Of a stretch of DNA of 64,000 bases, positions 1-7,805 are shown piece by piece (positions within the stretch are counted from its first letter, which is position 1; each line of letters opens with the position of its first letter). The stretch comes from JAAYDS01 sp012729155. Lineage in GTDB: Bacteria > Chloroflexota > Anaerolineae > UBA1429. The notes under the pieces were generated by a model. It was not told the DNA's origin, made no database searches, and saw only the letters and a list, made by a program, of their open reading frames with translations. The stretch covers positions 20,062 to 84,061 of the forward strand of contig DAIPBO010000015.1 in the NCBI GenBank assembly GCA_036774405.1, written 5' to 3'. The translations under genes and the position numbers were made by a program.

Positions 1-1074
1 GGCTATCGCATGACCGTCGAGGGGCGTGTGCTGGTGCGCTCGGGCAAGCTGAATGTCGAGGTGAGCCCCGAGCGCGAGTTGCGCGGCCGTCTTGAGCCCG
101 AGCTGCAGAGCGCTGAGGAGCGCGCTGTGCCGGGCGCTACTCTGGCCGACCTCGACGAGGCTATTCTGGACGAGTATCAGCGCAATCGCATTCGCCGCGG
201 ACCGCGGGGAGAGGTGGTTACCCGAGGCGAGTTGCTCCGCGAGGCGGGCGCTGTCGATGCCGAGGGCAACATCACCACGGCGGGCCTGCTCCTCTTTGGC
301 AAGAACCCTGACTACTTTATGCCGCAGGCTGGCGTGGTGCTGGTGCGCTTCAAGGGAAGCGACGTGGGCGCGGGCGTGGCGGCCGGCGAACGCTATGCAC
401 GGCGTGTTGAGGTGACGGGGCCTGTGGCGCGGCAGGTGGAGCGTACCTGGCAGGTGCTCTCTGAGGAGCTGCGCCAGGCTGCCGTGACCAACGGCCTGGC
501 GCGCGAAGAGCGCTATGCCTACCCCGTTGAGGCCGTGCGTGAGGTCGTGGTCAATGCCATCTGCCACCGGGACTATGCCATCAGCGGCCAACGCATCGAG
601 ATCCGCCTCTTTGATGACCACATGGAGGTGATCTCGCCAGGCGGCCTGCCAGGCCACATCACCCTCGATAACATCGTCGAAGAGCACTATTCGCGCAATC
701 CGCGGATTGTGCGCGGGCTGTACTACTGGGGCTATATCGAAGAGCTGGGCCTGGGCATGGATATCGTCTATGACGCCATGCGCCGCGACCATCATCCCGA
801 GCCAGAGTTGCGGGCCACGCCGCGCTCTTTTACGGTGACCCTGCGCTGCACCGTCGACCAGTTCGAGCGGGAATATGGCCAGGATCTCAGCCCGCGGCAA
901 TTGCGCGCCCTGCGCTATCTGTCTACCCACGACATGATCACGAACAGCGACTATCGCGAGCTGTGCCCCGAGGTCTCGGCCGAGACGGTGCGTCTTGACC
1001 TGCGCGATCTGGTGTCGCGCGGGATTCTGCTGCGGGTGGGTGACAAGCGGGGCACCTACTATGTGCTCAAGTAG
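1..1074 (+). CDS. ATP-binding transcriptional regulator-like protein (AlbA_2/HATPase_c_4), 5' partial
   Basis: The reading frame is open from base 1. The first visible residues (GRVLVRSGKLN) resemble the end of an AlbA_2/Schlafen-type DNA-binding domain, so the N-terminus probably lies outside the window, although an ATG exists at base 10. A COG2865-type GHKL ATPase region follows, with NAICHRDYAISG, then FDDHMEVISPGGLPGHIT, then a region ending LGLGMDIV. The last ~70 residues look like a winged helix (LSPRQLRALRYLSTHDMITNSDY). Family members are putative ATP-dependent transcriptional regulators, some linked to toxin-antitoxin or phage defence; the ligand here is unknown. The next gene overlaps by 14 bases, suggesting co-transcription. 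Confidence 0.8.
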   Translation, partial: GYRMTVEGRVLVRSGKLNVEVSPERELRGRLEPELQSAEERAVPGATLADLDEAILDEYQRNRIRRGPRGEVVTRGELLREAGAVDAEGNITTAGLLLFGKNPDYFMPQAGVVLVRFKGSDVGAGVAAGERYARRVEVTGPVARQVERTWQVLSEELRQAAVTNGLAREERYAYPVEAVREVVVNAICHRDYAISGQRIEIRLFDDHMEVISPGGLPGHITLDNIVEEHYSRNPRIVRGLYYWGYIEELGLGMDIVYDAMRRDHHPEPELRATPRSFTVTLRCTVDQFEREYGQDLSPRQLRALRYLSTHDMITNSDYRELCPEVSAETVRLDLRDLVSRGILLRVGDKRGTYYVLK

Positions 1075-2752
1075 GGCGCGGTTCTGGGCCGCTTTGCTGG
1101 CGCTATGGCTGGTGGCTGCTTGCACCGGCGAGCAAGAGCCGCTCAGCCAAGCCCTGCCCACGCCAACGCCTCGGCCCACGCCGCAGGCCACCCTCTCTGA
1201 TGCGCTCGCAGGTGCGCGTTTTGCCATCTATCTTGATAAAGAGCTGCTCGCCATTGAAGATCTGGCTGTGCAAGATACCGAGGCTGGCCTCGTGATCCGC
1301 AGTGAGGTCACCACCCCATATGATGTGCAGCGGCGCAGCCTGCTGCTCTCGGGTGCAGAGACGCCATTGCGCTATGAGCTCGAAGAGCGGGTCGGTGGTG
1401 CTCGCAGTCTCTGGGTGGCTGAGCGAGACGATGGCGGCTTGACGCTGCTGGCCGATGACCTCAATTGGCCGCTGCCCGTGGTGCAGAAGGACGTCGCACC
1501 GGCAGCCACCACGTTTATCGAGGGCCGGCCCTCGGCGTTGCCCTATGCGCTGCTGGCCTGGCAGCAAACGGCGCCAGCCGAAACTGCGGGGCAGGCGCTG
1601 TATCTGCTCGACCTCACCACGCCCCTGGCGGTAGTGGTCCCTCTGACTGTGGGGTCGGGCGGCGCCACCACAGGCGAGCTGATCGGAGCCGAAGGCTATC
1701 ACGGCAGCGCGCCCGCGGCGCTGAACCCCGAGTTCGACTTTTGGGTGCGCGAGCGCACGCGGCTGCTATTGCGTGTGCGTGTGGCCAACTACCAGCCTGG
1801 GCACTCGGCGTCACTGGCCTGGCCAGCGCTGGCCGGAGGGCATACGTTGACCATTGAACGCGTGTCTCAGCTGCCCGCGCTGTCGGCGCCCGATCCCGAA
1901 AGCCAGGTCAGTGGTGGTGTTAGAGCCGAGCAGGTGCAGTTCATTGACGCCTTGGGCAATGAGCGCACCGCCTGGCTGCAGCTACCTGACGGTCCTGGGC
2001 CGCATCCCGCAGCGCTGCTCGTGGGGCCCGAAGGATTGCGCGTCCCCTGGCGTGGCGGCGCGGCGCTCGTTGCTCAAGGTTGGGCGGCGTTGAGCTATGC
2101 GCCTCGGGGTCTCGCTGGGCCTGAGGTGCGCTATGCGCGTGGTGAATACCAGGGCTGGGGCGCCGATGCCGTTGCTGCTGCCCAGGCGCTGGGCCGGCGC
2201 AGCGACATCTCTGGCGTGGTGGCTGTTGGCTGGCGCGAGGGTGCCCTGGTGGTGGCGCAGGCACTGGCGCTAGACGAGGCTGCCCTGGCTGGCGCCGTGC
2301 TGCTCGACCCGCCCGTGGGTCCGATCTTTCCCGCTGCACTTGAGTGGCGCATCGAGCACGAGCTGGCGCCTGCTCTGGCATGGAACCCCGACCAGGTGCT
2401 AGCCTACCGTGCGCTCACCCTTGACCGCGGCCGAGATTGGCTGTTCGACGATGCCGATGAGATCACCTCCGTCGGCCGTCGCATCGATGTGAGCTATCTG
2501 CGCACCTATAATGACACCACACTCGCGGACCTGCTAGGGGCGGCCGAGTCGCCCGTGCTGCTTCTTGCCGATCCGTCGGGCCGGTGGACGTCGCCCGATG
2601 CCGCCACCGTGCTCGCCGAGCAACTTGGTGCGCTGGGTCGAGGGCAGGTGCAGGCCCCTGCAGTTACGGGGGCGCTGTTCGCTCCGCAGAGCGAGGAGCT
2701 GAGCGACCAAGCGGCGACGCTGATCGTCTCATGGCTACAACGGTTGCCCTAA
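1061..2752 (+). CDS. Lipoprotein with degenerate alpha/beta-hydrolase domain
   Basis: The start at 1061 overlaps the previous gene's end and gives a 563-residue protein beginning MCSSRARFW, with a hydrophobic segment and a lipobox (LVAAC). It should therefore be a lipid-anchored exported protein. A Thr/Pro-rich linker follows (PTPTPRPTPQ). The C-terminal third has the layout of an alpha/beta hydrolase of the dipeptidyl-peptidase/esterase kind: AALLVGPEG, then GWAALSYAPRG, then VVAVGWREGALV. The nucleophile elbow that should read G-x-S-x-G reads GWREG, so the catalytic Ser is absent, and no convincing late His is seen. It may be a pseudoenzyme or binding protein. Its stop overlaps that of the convergent neighbour. 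Confidence 0.7.
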   Translation: MCSSRARFWAALLALWLVAACTGEQEPLSQALPTPTPRPTPQATLSDALAGARFAIYLDKELLAIEDLAVQDTEAGLVIRSEVTTPYDVQRRSLLLSGAETPLRYELEERVGGARSLWVAERDDGGLTLLADDLNWPLPVVQKDVAPAATTFIEGRPSALPYALLAWQQTAPAETAGQALYLLDLTTPLAVVVPLTVGSGGATTGELIGAEGYHGSAPAALNPEFDFWVRERTRLLLRVRVANYQPGHSASLAWPALAGGHTLTIERVSQLPALSAPDPESQVSGGVRAEQVQFIDALGNERTAWLQLPDGPGPHPAALLVGPEGLRVPWRGGAALVAQGWAALSYAPRGLAGPEVRYARGEYQGWGADAVAAAQALGRRSDISGVVAVGWREGALVVAQALALDEAALAGAVLLDPPVGPIFPAALEWRIEHELAPALAWNPDQVLAYRALTLDRGRDWLFDDADEITSVGRRIDVSYLRTYNDTTLADLLGAAESPVLLLADPSGRWTSPDAATVLAEQLGALGRGQVQAPAVTGALFAPQSEELSDQAATLIVSWLQRLP

Positions 2753-3225
2753 ACCGCTGGCTGTGCCTGCTCTACAGAGCACCGTAGCAGCGGCCATTGG
2801 TCATCCAGCGCCGCGAACACCGCCTCTACCGTGAGCTGCGAGGGGGCTGCAAAGAGATGAGTGTGGCAGGCGCAATCAGAGGCTCCAATGGGGCGAGTGC
2901 TGCGCGCGATGCCGGGCCAGGCCGCCACCATGTGTGCCCAGGCGCACTCGAGCCGCGATGGGCTAGGGTGGCACCAGGCCTCGACGAGGGTGGCAGCCTG
3001 CAGCACATGGTCGATGTGCCAGTGTAGCGCCTTGTCTCGGCGGGCGTGGCGCTCTAGCCGCGGGGCCAGCCCGCCCAGAGCACTGCCCACGTAGAGCAGC
3101 CAGCCAGCGGGCAGCGTGCACAGTCCCAGCGCGCCCACCCGGGCAGTCAGGGTGGTGTGCGCCTGCATGACGAGCACGTAGGTGCCGCCGGCGCGCGGGG
3201 GCTGGGGCGTATACGACGTCAGCAT
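2749..3225 (-). CDS. GIY-YIG nuclease family protein (DUF123-like)
   Basis: A 158-residue protein starting MLTSYTPQP. It contains GTYVLVMQAHTT, then GWLLYVGSALGG, then RLERHARRDKALHWHIDHVLQ, the pattern of DUF123, a compact GIY-YIG-like family sometimes fused to endonuclease III. The second motif element appears as LYVGSA. The start at 3225 was chosen because upstream codons run into the promoter of the divergent bS22 gene; the ribosome-binding site here is weak, so the start is uncertain. The function is likely a nuclease or nucleic-acid-binding role, untested for this subfamily. It is convergent with the preceding lipoprotein gene. Confidence 0.7.
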   Translation of the reverse strand: MLTSYTPQPPRAGGTYVLVMQAHTTLTARVGALGLCTLPAGWLLYVGSALGGLAPRLERHARRDKALHWHIDHVLQAATLVEAWCHPSPSRLECAWAHMVAAWPGIARSTRPIGASDCACHTHLFAAPSQLTVEAVFAALDDQWPLLRCSVEQAQPAV

Positions 3226-3263
3226 GCCGCTCGATCGCAGAGCGTCGGGCAGCGATACGCGGC

Positions 3264-3292
3264 TTGGAGCCCTGGGTGCACTATGGTATACT
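3264..3292 (+). promoter_or_regulatory. Sigma-70 promoter of the bS22-like gene
   Basis: TTGGAG at 3264-3269 and TATACT at 3287-3292 are separated by 17 bases, 41 bases upstream of the small basic ORF. The ribosome-binding site GAGGTGAG lies at 3323-3330. Confidence 0.75.
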
Positions 3293-3333
3293 CCTGCCTG
3301 CTCAACAGTAGGATAGCCTTCAGAGGTGAGTGC

Positions 3334-3426
3334 ATGGGAAGCGTCATCAAGAAACGCCGCAAAAAGATCGCCCGCCACAAGTACCGCAAGATGCGCAAGC
3401 TCATGAAGTTTCAGCGGCGCAAGTAG
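3334..3426 (+). CDS. Small basic ribosomal peptide bS22 / AURKAIP1-COX24 domain protein
   Basis: This 30-residue peptide begins MGSVIKKRRKKIARHK and is about half Lys and Arg. MGSVIKKRRK is the signature of the AURKAIP1/COX24-domain family, whose actinobacterial members were found as small-subunit ribosomal protein bS22; the mitochondrial relative is mS38. It probably binds rRNA in the 30S subunit. It is monocistronic, with a good promoter, a strong ribosome-binding site (GAGGTGAG, 3 bases before ATG) and downstream hairpins. Its length equals the usual family length, so it is not a fragment. Genes this short are often missed by automatic callers. Confidence 0.85.
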   Translation: MGSVIKKRRKKIARHKYRKMRKLMKFQRRK

Positions 3427-3431
3427 CCGTT

Positions 3432-3506
3432 GCTTTGCGCTGGCCGCGCAAAGCGGCTGGCGTTCGACTCAGAGCCAGCGAGGACGCCCATTGGGGCGTC
3501 CTCTTT
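3432..3506 (+). terminator. Two hairpins downstream of bS22, the second a terminator
   Basis: A perfect 9-bp stem (GCTTTGCGC, 5-base loop) lies at 3432-3454. A second perfect 10-bp stem (GAGGACGCCC/GGGCGTCCTC, loop ATTG) at 3480-3503 is followed by TTT. The second hairpin has the form of an intrinsic terminator for the plus strand. Confidence 0.75.
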
Positions 3507-3516
3507 CCGTTGTCTG

Positions 3517-4776
3517 TTAACGGTGCGCAGTCACCGCCTCAAATAGCGCCACCAGATTCTCGGTGGGCACACCGCCCTGGATGTTGTGCACGCTGTTAAA
3601 GACAAAGCCGCCGCCTTGCCCGAGCACAGCGATATTGTGCGCCACATGCTCGCGTACCTCGTCTGGCGCGCCAAAGGGCAGCACGTGCTGCGTATCTACA
3701 CCGCCACCCCAAAAGGTGAGCTTGCTTCCCCAGCGCTCCTTCAGCACCTCGGGAGCCATGCCGTCTGCTGAGATCTGCACGGGGTTGACGATGTCGACGC
3801 CTGCGTCGACAAAATCGTCATAGAGCTGGATCATCGAGCCACACGAGTGGTAAAAGGTCTTCCAAGTGGTGTGGGCATGAATCCAGTCATTGATGCGCTG
3901 GTGATATGGCTTGTAGAGCCGCCGATAGGCGCGCGGCGAGATAAAGGCACTGCGCTGCGAGCCAAAGTCTGTGCCGCTCACAAAGATGGCGCAGATGCGC
4001 TCGCCCACCGCCTGGTGGTACATCTCGAGGTTCTGGATGGCGATATCACACTGGCGCTCAAAGATGCCCTGGATATAGTCGGGGTAGAGCGCGGTGGCCA
4101 TGTACCAGTCGGCCACGGCGCGGATGCCTTTGGGGTGCTTGACCTGAAGTCCCGGCACCAGGGCGATGTCGCCGAACGATCCCTGGCCAAAGTTCCCGAT
4201 GATGGCGCGGCTGGTGCCCTCGTACAGCTCTTGCGAGCACGCCTCGAGATGGCGCAGCTCCTCATCGGACAATAGATGATACATGTCGCGGGTCCACGCC
4301 TCGGGGTCAAGCGTAGCCGGATCGTACGGCTCCTGGCGTTCGACGGCGTCAAAGTAGAACCCACCCTTGGGCATGCGGCCCGAAGGCGGCACAGTACGGT
4401 CTCCCTGGGGATACTGATAGATGTCTCCGGCCTCGTCTGGCTCGGTATTGAACAGCCCTGGTACCATGACGGGCGTGCCATCAAAGAGGGTGAAAGGTTG
4501 CCAGTCTCTGGCAGGGTAGCCAAAGAGTGTGCCGCCGTCCCACAGACCGACTACATCGATGCCCAGCGCGTCGAGCACCTCATCATCAACCCAACCCAGC
4601 ATCTGGTAGGGTTCATGCACCGTGACCGTCCGTGGCGCAAGACCCAGCGCGTGGCGCAGGCGGTGCAGCGCCGAGGCGGCAATGCCCGTCACCGAGGTCG
4701 AACCCATGTCGAGCGGCGTCTGATCGGGCTGTTGATGGTTCAAAGCCATGGTCACACGTTCGCGGCTACTGCTCAT
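3517..4776 (-). CDS. Uroporphyrinogen decarboxylase (URO-D) family protein
   Basis: 419 residues beginning MSSSRERVTMALNHQQPD, the typical opening of URO-D-fold proteins related to MtaA-type cobamide/corrinoid methyltransferases. Further family features are TFYHSCGSMIQLYDDFVDAGVDIVNPVQ and the C-terminal GGGFVFNSVHNIQ. The isolated context, with no heme genes nearby, argues against true HemE. The family includes many proteins of unknown substrate that probably move methyl groups to or from corrinoids or act on methylated compounds. The ribosome-binding site is strong (GAGGAG) and a divergent promoter lies upstream. The exact substrate is not inferable from sequence. Confidence 0.8.
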   Translation of the reverse strand: MSSSRERVTMALNHQQPDQTPLDMGSTSVTGIAASALHRLRHALGLAPRTVTVHEPYQMLGWVDDEVLDALGIDVVGLWDGGTLFGYPARDWQPFTLFDGTPVMVPGLFNTEPDEAGDIYQYPQGDRTVPPSGRMPKGGFYFDAVERQEPYDPATLDPEAWTRDMYHLLSDEELRHLEACSQELYEGTSRAIIGNFGQGSFGDIALVPGLQVKHPKGIRAVADWYMATALYPDYIQGIFERQCDIAIQNLEMYHQAVGERICAIFVSGTDFGSQRSAFISPRAYRRLYKPYHQRINDWIHAHTTWKTFYHSCGSMIQLYDDFVDAGVDIVNPVQISADGMAPEVLKERWGSKLTFWGGGVDTQHVLPFGAPDEVREHVAHNIAVLGQGGGFVFNSVHNIQGGVPTENLVALFEAVTAHR

Positions 4777-4805
4777 CTCCCGCTCCTCTCTCTTCTGTTA
4801 TGCGG

Positions 4806-4834
4806 ATTCTACCAACCAGCGCACGGCGCGACAA
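4806..4834 (-). promoter_or_regulatory. Promoter of the URO-D family gene
   Basis: On the minus strand TTGTCG (4834-4829) and TAGAAT (4811-4806) are separated by 17 bases, with an extended TGG just before the -10. It sits about 30 bases upstream of the ATG. Confidence 0.6.
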
Positions 4835-4854
4835 GCGCTGCGCCGTCTGGCGTG

Positions 4855-4860
4855 TATAAT
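4855..4860 (+). promoter_or_regulatory. -10 element for the iorA-like/mre11/rad50/nurA/herA run
   Basis: A perfect TATAAT lies 27 bases before the ATG at 4888. No convincing -35 is visible at 16-18 bases spacing (CAAGCG at best). It is the only clear promoter seen before the six-gene run. Confidence 0.5.
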
Positions 4861-4887
4861 GCGGGTACCGCCAGACAGGAGGCAGGC

Positions 4888-6564
4888 ATGTCACAGTCAG
4901 AGATTGATGACCAGGCCCGGCCGGCATCGCCAACCCAGCTCATGCCTTGTGGCGCCGCGCTATCGGGGGCCGAGGCACTGGCCTGGGGCGTTTGCGCCGC
5001 CAAAGTGGGCCTGATGACGGGCTATCCGGGGGCGCCAGCCACCGAGGTCTATGACGCCGTGATGGCTCGTACCCAGAGAGACCTGTCTGCCTACTGGGCG
5101 CCCAACGAGAAGGCGGCTGTCGAGGTAGCGCTGGGCGCCTCGCTGGCGGGCATGCGCGCCCTGGTGGTGCTCAAGAGCGTTGGCCTCAATGTGGCTCTCG
5201 ACCCGTTGGCCACGGCCGCCTACAGTGGCTGCCATGCAGGGCTGGTCATCCTGCTGGGAGACGATCCAGGCGGCTGGAGCTCGCAGAATGAGCAAGACAG
5301 CCGCTGGCTCGCCCGTGCTGCCGAGCTGCCGCTCGTCGAGCCGATCGACGGCGATAATGCCGCCTCATTCATGGTGCAGGCTTTTGCCTGGTCTGAGGCC
5401 ATCGGTCTGCCGGTGATCGTGCGGGTGACGCCCAGCCTGGTGGGCCGGCGCTGCGTGGCGGCGCCGCCCTGGGAGTTGCCCCCCTCTCACAAGCAGTTCG
5501 CCCATCGAGAGAACCGCTGGGTGGTGCTACCGGCCACGGTGGTGGCGCGTCGGCGCACACTGCACCGCAAGCTACGGCTGATGCGCCACAGTTTAGAGGC
5601 CTCGCCTTATGATCGTGCCACGTTACGTGGCTCTCTCGGCGTCCTCGCGGTCGGCGCCGCCTATGCCAAGGTTGTTGATCTGCTGGGCGACGCCGAAAGA
5701 GATTGTAGCCTGCTCGGGCTGACCAGTGTGCACCCCCTGCCCGAAGAGGCGCTCAAGCTGTGGCTGGGCCACTGCAGCCGGGTGCTCGTGCTCGAAGAGG
5801 GCGGCCCCTTTGTCGAGCATGGCCTGCGTGCTCTGGCCCAGAGGGCGCACCTGCGCACCCAGATCGCTGGTCGCCAAGACCACGTGCTACCCGAAGAGGG
5901 GGAGCTTTCCGGCCGCGATATCGCCATGGCGCTGCGCCGGCTAGACCCGTCAATCGCCTTGCCCGTGCCCGAAACGCTGGCCCGCGAGATGCCCAGCACC
6001 GCCGGGCTGTGCCCCCAGTGCCTCTATGCGCCTGCCTTTGCGGCGCTGGCTGCGGCGATGCACCGCACGGGCGGGAGACGACGCTATCTGGTGACGGGTG
6101 AGACGGGCTGCATGGTGCGTGCTCACGGCTCGGCGGTGAGGCTAGACGTCAAGTTATCGCTGGGGGCTTCGCTGGGATTGGCTCTGGGTCTGGCCGAAGC
6201 GACCGAGCGACAGCGTGTGGTGGCCCTCGTGGGAGACTCGAGCTTTTTCCACTCAGAGGTGACTGCGCTGCCTCTGGTCATCGATCGTGGGCTCGACCTG
6301 ACGGTGGTGGTGCTCGATAATGGCCTCACCGGCTTGACGGGCGGCCAGCCGCACCCTGGCAGTGCGCCACAGGGCCGGCCCACACGGCTGGTGGACTGTT
6401 GCCGCGCCATGGGCATCGAGCCGACGGTGGTGGTGATGGCCAGCGACGGCCAACAGGCGCTTGAGAGCACGCTGGCCACGGCCCTGACGCAACCAGGGGT
6501 GCGAATGGTGGTGCTGGAGGCGCCGTGCCCCCGCTATAACCCACTCGAGGTGGAGCGATTATGA
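4888..6564 (+). CDS. Indolepyruvate:ferredoxin oxidoreductase alpha subunit-like, ThDP-dependent
   Basis: 558 residues; the frame is open far upstream, but the ATG at 4888 has AGGAGG before it and matches the family N-terminus. Residues ~25-200 form a pyruvate:ferredoxin oxidoreductase pyrimidine-binding domain (GYPGAPATEVYD, then NEKAAVEVALGASLAG). Residues ~390-540 form the thiamine-diphosphate domain, with GDSSFFHSEV and LDNGLTGLTGGQ. Classical IorA ends in a two-[4Fe-4S] ferredoxin module and pairs with IorB. Here the ferredoxin module is missing and no beta subunit follows. It may oxidise an aryl or other 2-oxoacid with an external partner. The stop overlaps the mre11 start by 4 bases. 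Confidence 0.8.
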   Translation: MSQSEIDDQARPASPTQLMPCGAALSGAEALAWGVCAAKVGLMTGYPGAPATEVYDAVMARTQRDLSAYWAPNEKAAVEVALGASLAGMRALVVLKSVGLNVALDPLATAAYSGCHAGLVILLGDDPGGWSSQNEQDSRWLARAAELPLVEPIDGDNAASFMVQAFAWSEAIGLPVIVRVTPSLVGRRCVAAPPWELPPSHKQFAHRENRWVVLPATVVARRRTLHRKLRLMRHSLEASPYDRATLRGSLGVLAVGAAYAKVVDLLGDAERDCSLLGLTSVHPLPEEALKLWLGHCSRVLVLEEGGPFVEHGLRALAQRAHLRTQIAGRQDHVLPEEGELSGRDIAMALRRLDPSIALPVPETLAREMPSTAGLCPQCLYAPAFAALAAAMHRTGGRRRYLVTGETGCMVRAHGSAVRLDVKLSLGASLGLALGLAEATERQRVVALVGDSSFFHSEVTALPLVIDRGLDLTVVVLDNGLTGLTGGQPHPGSAPQGRPTRLVDCCRAMGIEPTVVVMASDGQQALESTLATALTQPGVRMVVLEAPCPRYNPLEVERL

Positions 6565-7805
6565 GGTTCATACATGCAGCCGACATTCATCTGGGCTATA
6601 GCCAGTATGGCGAACGAGAGCGCTATAACGACTTTGCACGCGCCTTCTTGGGGTTGGTCGATGCCGCCATCGCTGCCGAGGTCGACTTTGTGTTGTTGGC
6701 CGGCGACCTATTCGATGCACGCGATATCGACCCGCGCACGTTGTTGGTGGCTGTCCGCGGCCTCGAGCGGCTGGCCGAAAGGGCAATCCCTGTACTGGCG
6801 ATCGAGGGCAACCACGAGCGCGGTCATTGGCACGATGCCTTTTCGTGGCTTCACTACCTGGCGCAAATGGGGCTCTTGATCAACCTATCGCCCTGGTTCG
6901 AGGGCCAGCGACTGGTGCTCGCACCGTATGATCGGCAGGCGGCCCAAGGCGCCTACTATGACCTGCCCGGTAACGTACGTGTCTATGGCTGCCGTTACTA
7001 TGGCGCCAGCACCGCGGCCATGGTGGGGCAGCTGGCTGCGGCACTGCAAGAGCAGCCAGAGCGTCCGCCCTATGCGATCATGATGCTGCACGCCGGTGTT
7101 GAGAACGTCCTGCCAGGGTTCGGCGGCCTCAGCCACGCGCAACTCGCGCCCCTGAGGTCATCGATCGACTATGTGGCGCTGGGGCACATCCACAAGCCTT
7201 TTGAGCACAATGGCTGGCTGTACAACCCCGGCTCCCTCGAGACCAACAGCATGACAGAGGCCGACTGGCCTGAGCGCGGCCACTACCTGGTCGAGATCGA
7301 CCTTGAACAACGCAGTCATACGGCACAACTGGTGCCCGGCGCCCGCCGTGAGTTTGTGCGGCTCAATCATGACCTGACGCCCTATGGAACGCCGACTGAG
7401 GTCGAGCGGCAGGTGGGTGCCTACATTGCGGCCGAGGCCCAGAGACGGCGATGTGAAAGGCCGGTGGTAGAGCTGACGCTGACCGGCAGTCTGGGTTTTG
7501 CTCCGGGTGATCTGCCGCTTGAGGTGTTGCGCCTGACCATCCAAACACACTTTGACGCCCTGTTGGCTCGTATCAACAATCGCGCTGTGCCACCGGGTGA
7601 CCCCCCTCCGCCGCCAGGCATCAACGTCGAGCGACATGTGCTGCAGCAACTGATCGAGCGCGACAACCGCTTGTGCGCCAACAGCGAGTTCTGGACCGAC
7701 ACGGTGCTGCAGTTCAAAGAGATGGCGCTGCGGCACGAGGCGCCCGAGCGGATCGTGGCGCAGGTGCGCGATCTTTTGGCGCAGTATGGCGAGGAGTTGG
7801 GCTGA
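6561..7805 (+). CDS. sbcD: Mre11/SbcD-type DNA repair exonuclease
   Basis: 414 residues with a calcineurin-type metallophosphoesterase core: D8-x-H10 (HAADIHLG), GDLFD (D49), GNHER (N84, H85), MLHAGVE and LGHIHKP, which together bind two Mn ions. The C-terminal ~150 residues are the capping and Rad50-binding part. The protein would form the nuclease half of an Mre11-Rad50 complex that processes double-strand breaks and hairpins. It overlaps the gene before by 4 bases and the rad50 start by 1 base (TGATG), indicating translational coupling. Linkage to nurA and herA makes it functionally closer to archaeal Mre11 than to enterobacterial SbcD. Confidence 0.92.
   Translation: MRFIHAADIHLGYSQYGERERYNDFARAFLGLVDAAIAAEVDFVLLAGDLFDARDIDPRTLLVAVRGLERLAERAIPVLAIEGNHERGHWHDAFSWLHYLAQMGLLINLSPWFEGQRLVLAPYDRQAAQGAYYDLPGNVRVYGCRYYGASTAAMVGQLAAALQEQPERPPYAIMMLHAGVENVLPGFGGLSHAQLAPLRSSIDYVALGHIHKPFEHNGWLYNPGSLETNSMTEADWPERGHYLVEIDLEQRSHTAQLVPGARREFVRLNHDLTPYGTPTEVERQVGAYIAAEAQRRRCERPVVELTLTGSLGFAPGDLPLEVLRLTIQTHFDALLARINNRAVPPGDPPPPPGINVERHVLQQLIERDNRLCANSEFWTDTVLQFKEMALRHEAPERIVAQVRDLLAQYGEELG

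Noticed and set aside
3517..4776. HemE (true uroporphyrinogen decarboxylase)
   Set aside because: There is no heme gene context, and the sequence resembles the divergent MtaA/UroD-like methyltransferase group more than HemE.
4276..4887. Upstream in-frame extension of the IorA-like gene
   Set aside because: It would overlap the divergent URO-D gene and cross both promoters; the ATG at 4888 has AGGAGG and fits the family.
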